Shown here piece after piece: positions 7,854 through 12,577 of a stretch of DNA of 12,577 nucleotides. Every line of letters starts with the position of its first letter. The stretch's first letter is position 1. The position numbers were made by a program, and so were the translations under genes. The DNA is from Bacteroidales bacterium (GTDB lineage Bacteria; Bacteroidota; Bacteroidia; Bacteroidales; VadinHA17), in the NCBI GenBank assembly GCA_022615595.1, contig JAKEGI010000040.1, forward strand, positions 1-12,577, written 5' to 3'. Under the pieces are notes generated by a model that saw nothing but the letters and a program-made list of their open reading frames with translations, was not told the DNA's origin and ran no database searches.

Positions 7854-9002
7854 CAGCTTGTCTGAAAAGACAGAGCCCGGCAGTGACCGCAGATTATATC
7901 TCGAAGCCATCGCCTCACCGTATGCTCCGGCAGACCTTATAGCAATGAGGTCACCACGCATGGTCTCAGGCAGAGCAATGAATTTTCCGAACGTATCTGT
8001 TGTTTCACAGACAGGTCCGGCAACAGTATATTTCTTCACGGGGAGTTCTGAGGTCAGGTTTTCAATCAGGTGAAAAGCATGGTAAAGTGCCGGTCTGAGC
8101 AGTTCAGTCATACCGGCGTCAAGGATGACAAATGTCTCCGCTGCACCCTCCTTGACGAACAAAACAGAGGATATCAGTGATCCGCAACCGGCAGTGAGTG
8201 AGCGACCAAGCTCGAAAGATATTGAACTGCGTATCTTCCTGTCAAGATGAATGCTGAAAATGTCAAAATATTCTTTAAAAGGAGGGAGGATTTCAGGTTC
8301 ATTGTAATTGATTCCCAATCCGCCTCCTACATTGATTACTTCCGGCTCAAGACCCCTGTCAGTGAACCAGTCATAGATCTGATTTACTCTTGTACAGAGA
8401 TTGCGGTAAACATTCAGGTCAGTGACCTGAGACCCTATATGAAAATGTATTCCCCGGTAGACAATGTTATTCAGTTGTGACATTATCGTCACTACCTTGT
8501 CCAGTTCGGTTATTCTTATTCCGAACTTGTTTTCATCGGTGCCGGTTGTAATATTTCTTATGGTATGGGCTTCAATATTTGGGTTTATGCGGAGGGCCAC
8601 AGAGGCCTTTTTCCCCATCCTTCCTGCTATCTCGTCCAGAACCTTCAGTTCAGCGACTGACTCGCAGTTAAAGCATTTTATACCGAGCCTGAGTCCCGTT
8701 TCTATCTCATGATCACTCTTACCTACTCCGGCAAAGACTGTCTCTTCTGCCTGAAACCCGCAGTTCAGGGCATGTTCTGTCTCATTGCCGCTCACGCAGT
8801 CTGCTCCGAAGCCATATTCAGCTATGGTCTTCATTATTACCGGGTTGAAGTTGGCTTTTACAGCATAGTGAACCGTGAAGCCTCTTGCGGCAGATTCTCT
8901 TGACGCAATCGTGAGTGTCTCACGGAGGACATCCATATCATAATAGTAAAAAGGTGTGCGCTGACTGCGCAGCCGCCCTGTGATCTCTCTGGTAAAAGTC
9001 AT
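7851..9002 (-). CDS. lysA: Diaminopimelate decarboxylase
   Basis: This cytoplasmic PLP enzyme decarboxylates meso-diaminopimelate to L-lysine, the last step of the pathway. The 383-residue product is a fold-III (alanine racemase-like barrel) decarboxylase. Lys49 in HYAVKAN would hold PLP, His188 sits in HFHIGSQ, and GGG is at 226-228. FELGRSLTAGCGS (263-275) contains Arg267, Cys332 is in GPVCETTDTF and Tyr361 in SAGAYGEAM. The ELGR sequence replaces the EPGR of many other groups. The length is a little below the usual 400-420 residues. Its ATG overlaps the lysC stop by 4 nt (ATGA), so it is translated from the lysC-lysA mRNA. It could also be a related carboxynorspermidine/ornithine-type decarboxylase, but the lysC partner argues for LysA. 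Confidence 0.93.
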   Translation of the reverse strand: MTFTREITGRLRSQRTPFYYYDMDVLRETLTIASRESAARGFTVHYAVKANFNPVIMKTIAEYGFGADCVSGNETEHALNCGFQAEETVFAGVGKSDHEIETGLRLGIKCFNCESVAELKVLDEIAGRMGKKASVALRINPNIEAHTIRNITTGTDENKFGIRITELDKVVTIMSQLNNIVYRGIHFHIGSQVTDLNVYRNLCTRVNQIYDWFTDRGLEPEVINVGGGLGINYNEPEILPPFKEYFDIFSIHLDRKIRSSISFELGRSLTAGCGSLISSVLFVKEGAAETFVILDAGMTELLRPALYHAFHLIENLTSELPVKKYTVAGPVCETTDTFGKFIALPETMRGDLIAIRSAGAYGEAMASRYNLRSLPGSVFSDKL

Positions 9003-10318
9003 GCTACAGGAAATAAGTGATTACTGAGTGACTGCAGCGCTCCGACTTTGTCACTGGTGTTAATAAGAATAGATACGCTGTTGTCACTGCCACCGTAAGA
9101 TATCATCTTCACAGGTATCGTGTTAAGAGCCTCAAATATTTCAGGGGCTGACCCCACACGGCTGGGACGAAAGTCGCCTACAACGCAGATGATTGTCTGG
9201 TCTCTCTCCACCTCCACTGTGCCGAGCGTCCCGAGTATCCTGACTATTTCATCTAGATAGGAAGAATCATCAACAGTAAGTGAGACTGATACTTCTGAGG
9301 TTGTGATCATATCAATCGGGGTTTTGAACGATTCAAAGACCTCAAATATTTTCCTCATGAAGCCATATGCCATGAGCATCCTGTCAGACCTGATTCTTAT
9401 GACAGTGATGTTGTCCTTTGCTGCAACTGCCTTGTAATCTTCATAGGTTGATGTGGAGGTGATAAGTGTCCCCTCGTCAGAAGGCTCCATTGTATTCTTC
9501 AGCCTGACAGGTATTTTTTTGATCCTGGCCGGGTTGACGCTTGAAGGATGGAGGATTTTAGCCCCGAAATATGCCAGCTCGGCTGCTTCATCAAATGAGA
9601 GGAATCTTATTACGCTGGTCTTTTCAACATATCTGGGATCATTGTTGTGAAATCCGCTGATGTCTGTCCATATCTGGATCTCTTCGACACCCAGTGCAGC
9701 ACCTATGATTGTTGCACTGTAGTCGCTTCCTCCTCTGCGCAGGTTGTCAGTCTCACCATACACATTGCGGCATATATAACCCTGGGTTATGATGATTTTT
9801 TCATCCCCGGTGACAGCAAGTTCCCGCCTGAGATTTTCCCTGATATAGAAATAATCAGGCTCTCCGTCCTTGTCAATTCGCATGAACCCAAGCGCCGGGA
9901 TGAGGGCCGAAGCTATTCCCTCTTCGGAAAGAAGAAAGTGGAGCATTGCAGTCGATATCAGCTCACCGCGGGCCAGTATTCTCTTTTCGTTGTGTCTGCT
10001 GTATTCCCTTGAGAAGAGTTCAATGATATAATTGAAGTGTTCATCGATCAGATCATGTGCCTTTTGTCCCCAGGTCGATGATGAATAGAGTTCCTCTGTT
10101 GTCGTGTGATATTGTGCTCTCAGCTCTTCTGTCTTCTGTCGGGCCTCACGCTTCCTGTCATCGGAAAAAAGAGAGGATATCTCGGCCAGGGCATTTGTCG
10201 TACCTGCCATGGCTGAAAGAACGACTATCTTCTGTGAGTCATCGTTGATAAGAGGTATCAGTGCCCTGAATCTTTCGGCGCTGCCGACCGAGGTGCCACC
10301 GAATTTATATATCTTCAT
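8999..10318 (-). CDS. lysC: Aspartokinase (monofunctional, ACT domains)
   Basis: This cytoplasmic kinase phosphorylates L-aspartate with ATP, the committed step toward lysine, diaminopimelate, threonine and methionine. The 439-residue product begins with KFGGTSVG (5-12), contains ARGEL (116-120), RRGGSDYSAT (194-203) and WTDISGFHNNDPR (217-229). Two C-terminal ACT regions occupy about 305-439, including VSVSLTVD and the NDNSVSILI-like GGSDNSVSILI. There is no homoserine dehydrogenase domain. The ACT pair suggests allosteric control, and the pairing with lysA suggests lysine as effector (inference). ATG at 10318 follows a TAnnTTTG box about 55 nt upstream. The stop TGA overlaps the lysA ATG. 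Confidence 0.95.
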   Translation of the reverse strand: MKIYKFGGTSVGSAERFRALIPLINDDSQKIVVLSAMAGTTNALAEISSLFSDDRKREARQKTEELRAQYHTTTEELYSSSTWGQKAHDLIDEHFNYIIELFSREYSRHNEKRILARGELISTAMLHFLLSEEGIASALIPALGFMRIDKDGEPDYFYIRENLRRELAVTGDEKIIITQGYICRNVYGETDNLRRGGSDYSATIIGAALGVEEIQIWTDISGFHNNDPRYVEKTSVIRFLSFDEAAELAYFGAKILHPSSVNPARIKKIPVRLKNTMEPSDEGTLITSTSTYEDYKAVAAKDNITVIRIRSDRMLMAYGFMRKIFEVFESFKTPIDMITTSEVSVSLTVDDSSYLDEIVRILGTLGTVEVERDQTIICVVGDFRPSRVGSAPEIFEALNTIPVKMISYGGSDNSVSILINTSDKVGALQSLSNHLFPVA

Positions 10319-10372
10319 ATCTTTCCGGTAAAAAAGCCTGGATCATATTATAAACCTGTGCTTCAGGCGGGG

Positions 10373-10380
10373 CAAATATA
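10373..10380 (-). promoter_or_regulatory. Bacteroidota -7 box before lysC
   Basis: On the minus strand TATATTTG (10380-10373) matches TAnnTTTG. The expected start lies near 10366, leaving a leader of about 50 nt, far too short for a lysine riboswitch. A weak GCCTG/CAGGC pairing ending in six T residues occurs inside the leader; I do not call it a terminator. Confidence 0.6.
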
Positions 10381-10441
10381 AATAAAAGTAAAATATTTCA
10401 GCACTTTTACCTAAAGTGGTCTCTTGATTTAAAAAAATCTT

Positions 10442-10449
10442 TATTTTTG
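10442..10449 (+). promoter_or_regulatory. Bacteroidota -7 box before the tRNA-Leu pair
   Basis: TATTTTTG matches TAnnTTTG and lies 22 nt before the first tRNA. It diverges from the lysC promoter. The 10319-10470 region otherwise holds only A/T-rich sequence and I see no other gene in it. A TTG at 10424-10426 is closer than the normal -33 distance. Confidence 0.55.
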
Positions 10450-10470
10450 CACGCGCGTTCTTTAAAAAGA

Positions 10471-10554
10471 GCCCAGATGGCGAAATTGGTAGACGCGCTA
10501 GTTTCAGGGACTAGTGTCAGCAATGATGTGCAGGTTCGAGTCCTGTTCTGGGCA
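10471..10554 (+). tRNA. tRNA-Leu (CAG)
   Basis: This 84-nt class II tRNA reads CUG leucine codons. The acceptor GCCCAGA pairs with TCTGGGC and A is the discriminator. The anticodon stem CTAGT/ACTAG encloses TTCAGGG with anticodon CAG (10505-10507). The T arm is GCAGG-TTCGAGT-CCTGT, and a long variable arm is present, as expected for Leu. CCA is not encoded (CAA follows), so it must be added after transcription. All arms fold. Confidence 0.97.
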
Positions 10555-10571
10555 CAACTAAATTACTGCCT

Positions 10572-10655
10572 GCCCAGGTGGTGAAATTGGTAGACACGCC
10601 AGCTTGAGGGGCTGGTGCTCGCAAGGGTGTGCAAGTTCGAGTCTTGTCCTGGGCA
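10572..10655 (+). tRNA. tRNA-Leu (GAG)
   Basis: This 84-nt class II tRNA reads CUC and CUU leucine codons. The acceptor GCCCAGG pairs with CCTGGGC and A is the discriminator. The anticodon stem CCAGC/GCTGG encloses TTGAGGG with anticodon GAG (10606-10608). The T arm is GCAAG-TTCGAGT-CTTGT, and a long variable arm is formed. It lies 17 nt after the CAG tRNA and is presumably processed from the same transcript. CCA is not encoded. Confidence 0.97.
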
Positions 10656-10659
10656 CAAC

Positions 10660-10691
10660 AAAAAAGAGGCTGTCTCAAAAGGGGCAGCCTC
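10660..10691 (-). terminator. Strong hairpin terminator of the GH3/beta-lactamase gene
   Basis: GAGGCTGTCTC (10666-10676) pairs with GGGGCAGCCTC (10681-10691) in an 11-bp stem with two G-T pairs and an AAAA loop. On the minus strand six T residues follow (10665-10660), so it is a good terminator for the gene ending at 10709. On the plus strand the tail is GATTTACTCTTT, a weaker signal that may still end the tRNA transcript. Similar GAGGCTGTCTC hairpins are common in Bacteroidota (from memory). Confidence 0.8.
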
Positions 10692-10708
10692 GATTTACTC
10701 TTTCCGGA

Positions 10709-12577
10709 TCATTGTTTTATAGCATCATAGGCGGCCTGTAATATTGCCCCCCTGATACGGAGATCAGAGATCTTGTTGTTCCTTCTTGTGGGATAGACAC
10801 GGTTGCTCAGGAACACATAGGTAATTTCAGTATCGGGATCGATCCAGACAAATGTTCCTGTAAAGCCTGAATGGCCAAAGCTGGCCGGTGAGGCTGATAT
10901 GGCAGGGTAGGCCTCCTCGGGAGGCAGGGTGTCATTTCCAAGTTGTGGCTTGTCAAATCCGAGACCTCTCTTGTTCCCAGTTTCAGGGTACTGCACCCTT
11001 GTATATTCCCTTAGAACATCTGCACTAAGTATCCTTACTCCTCCATACTCTCCGCCTCTGCGAAACATCTCCATGAGCTTCATAAGGTCATTCCCTGTGG
11101 CAAAGAGCCCGGCATGGCCTGAGACACCACCCAGCATTGCGGCATTCTCGTCATGGACAGTTCCTCTTATTAGCTGATGTCTGAAAAGTGAGTCGTGTTC
11201 CGTGGGCACGATACGATCAAACGGGTATTTCTCATATGGATTATAGGTGATGTTGAAGGCACCGATAGGCTTATAAATATTCTCCGGGGCGAACCGGTCA
11301 ATTGTCGTATCTGTCAGGCTCTCAACTATCTCTGCAGCAAGAATGAAAGTCAGGTCGGAGTAGCGGTAAACCTTTGGACCTGTCTTGCTGTCACGTATCT
11401 CCCTGAACATCTCCTTGGTGTATCTCCTGTTGATGAACAGTGAGTCAGTCACCGGAAGTGCAAACCTCCGGTTCTCAATGCCACTGTAGATACCCTCTTT
11501 GAAGCTTCCGTCTTCATTGACCGTGTTGCGCCAGAAGGGAATGAATGGTATCAGTCCTGACTGATGTGCAAGCATCTCGCGCATCAGCATGTCTCCCTTG
11601 TCAGAGTGTCTGTACCATGGAAGGTAGTACCCGAGGGTTTTATCAGGGTCAAAGAGGCCTCGTGAATCAAGCAGCATGAGTGATGCTGTACCGGCTGAGA
11701 CCTTAGTCACAGAGGCAAGATCCCAGAGATCAGATTCAGTTACAGCCTCAGTGCTGTCATAGAAGTGAAATCCGTAACATTTATTGAGAACAACTATACC
11801 TTTCCTGGCAATAAGCACATGACAACCGGGAAAGGCGAGCGAATCAATCCCTGCCCTGACGATTGAATCTACCTTACTCGTCAGTGTGACCGAAGAGATA
11901 CCGGCATTCTCAGGAAACCCGTACTGCAGCCTCAGGTTGCCCGGTGTTTTGATACCCAGGCCTTCGGGGTATACTTCATTAATTGTCACCGGCAGTCTTC
12001 CCGAGGCGCCAAGTGCACCGAAAATGACCTGCACGGCTACCTGCTGGGTATATTTGTTATTCTGGTATGCCATGAGCAGGGCTGACGGCCTGGTTTTCAT
12101 ATCAAGCTTCGCCAATCCGTAGGGATTTCCAAACCAGATAATTGCTGATCTTTCCATAGCTGAAAGCCTGTAGTAAACCTCCTTCAGGGCAGGATTAACC
12201 CACGATGAGGATGAGCTACGCTGGTCCGGCCCGCAGATGCCGGCAATCACAATATCATAATCCCTGAGTTTAGACAGGACATATTCTGCTGACTGCTCAT
12301 TGGCAGGATCAATGAAGAAGTGATCAGCATTCGTGTACTTGTCTGTCATTTTCTGAAACTCTGCAGGGGCAAGCCTGTTGACAGCCACTGTTGCAATACG
12401 TACCTTGTCAAGTCGTCCGATCGGAATGAGATTATTATTGTTTTCAATGAGGGTCATCGCCCCGGCATAGAGATCCCTTATCAGAGCAGGATGTGCAGAA
12501 GCATCAATGCAATTCCGGAGGCTATCATCGGATTCTCTGATTTTAGCATCTGATAACCATACTTTCACTGCTAACAG
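10709..12577 (-). CDS. GH3-type C-terminal region fused to class C beta-lactamase domain, 5' end outside window
   Basis: The frame is open to the right edge (it reads LLAV before the GTG at 12568, which is not the true start), so the N-terminus is missing. Residues are counted from that GTG. Residues 1-220 look like the GH3 region after the catalytic barrel: LLAVKVWL matches the typical repeat after NagZ, and the segments SAIIWFGNPYG, MAYQNNKYTQQVAVQVIFG and ASGRLPVTI match the GH3 C-terminal domain. The rest is a serine beta-lactamase/esterase-like domain with SVTK (Ser286, Lys289), YSD (Tyr403) and HSG (566-568) motifs, plus MLAHQSGL and GGVSGHAGLFA. Such fusions of beta-N-acetylglucosaminidase-type GH3 and serine hydrolase exist in Bacteroidota. 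Periplasmic or outer-membrane action in cell-wall or sugar turnover is inference. It ends at a hairpin terminator. Confidence 0.85.
   Translation of the reverse strand: MLAVKVWLSDAKIRESDDSLRNCIDASAHPALIRDLYAGAMTLIENNNNLIPIGRLDKVRIATVAVNRLAPAEFQKMTDKYTNADHFFIDPANEQSAEYVLSKLRDYDIVIAGICGPDQRSSSSSWVNPALKEVYYRLSAMERSAIIWFGNPYGLAKLDMKTRPSALLMAYQNNKYTQQVAVQVIFGALGASGRLPVTINEVYPEGLGIKTPGNLRLQYGFPENAGISSVTLTSKVDSIVRAGIDSLAFPGCHVLIARKGIVVLNKCYGFHFYDSTEAVTESDLWDLASVTKVSAGTASLMLLDSRGLFDPDKTLGYYLPWYRHSDKGDMLMREMLAHQSGLIPFIPFWRNTVNEDGSFKEGIYSGIENRRFALPVTDSLFINRRYTKEMFREIRDSKTGPKVYRYSDLTFILAAEIVESLTDTTIDRFAPENIYKPIGAFNITYNPYEKYPFDRIVPTEHDSLFRHQLIRGTVHDENAAMLGGVSGHAGLFATGNDLMKLMEMFRRGGEYGGVRILSADVLREYTRVQYPETGNKRGLGFDKPQLGNDTLPPEEAYPAISASPASFGHSGFTGTFVWIDPDTEITYVFLSNRVYPTRRNNKISDLRIRGAILQAAYDAIKQ

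Noticed and set aside
9647..10012. Plus-strand 121-residue frame inside lysC
   Set aside because: Antisense to conserved aspartokinase motifs and without protein-like features of its own.
10319..10372. Lysine riboswitch upstream of lysC
   Set aside because: The leader is about 50 nt, far shorter than the roughly 170-nt lysine aptamer, and none of its conserved core is visible.
1..12577. CRISPR array, IS element, prophage or defence system
   Set aside because: No regularly spaced direct repeats, no transposase or integrase and no terminal inverted repeats were seen; the genes are conserved housekeeping genes.

Overview
The window reads as a chromosomal housekeeping segment of a member of the Bacteroidota, probably Bacteroidales or a near relative. 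The grounds are the short DapB, the large LepB with a long insert, lysine-rich IF3 and L20 of the Bacteroidota type, TAnnTTTG-type -7 promoter boxes before four transcription units, weak Shine-Dalgarno sequences at most genes, and a C-terminal GH3/beta-lactamase fusion. I see no phage, IS element, CRISPR array or secretion island.

Layout from left to right. (1) Plus strand, 1-2201: the tail of an unknown gene, then dapB (diaminopimelate/lysine pathway) and lepB (signal peptidase I), ending in a short hairpin shared with the convergent operon. (2) Minus strand, 5475 down to 2228: thrS-infC-rpmI-rplT, the classical translation operon, read from a TAnnTTTG promoter. infC almost certainly starts at an AUA codon (3455) behind a strong GGAGG site, 32 codons upstream of the first conventional start. 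A hairpin lies between rpmI and rplT. (3) 5443-5842: promoters and a small orphan ORF. (4) Plus strand, 5843-7800: a sodium:solute symporter gene followed 17 nt later by a 69-residue two-helix membrane protein, ending in a second hairpin shared with a convergent operon. (5) Minus strand, 10318 down to 7851: lysC (aspartokinase) and lysA (diaminopimelate decarboxylase) overlapping by ATGA. (6) 10471-10655, plus strand: two tandem tRNA-Leu genes (CAG, then GAG). (7) Minus strand, 12577 down to 10709: a 5'-truncated gene for a GH3-type C-terminal region fused to a class C beta-lactamase-like serine hydrolase, with its own terminator.

dapB, lysC and lysA supply the first, middle and last steps of the diaminopimelate/lysine route, although dapB sits in a separate transcription unit. 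The thrS operon makes threonyl-tRNA synthetase, IF3, L35 and L20. The rest serves protein export, solute uptake and perhaps peptidoglycan or sugar recycling. I found no convincing undescribed system. The points most worth a second look are the AUA start of infC, the small membrane protein paired with the symporter, the rpmI-rplT leader hairpin and the orphan ORF.
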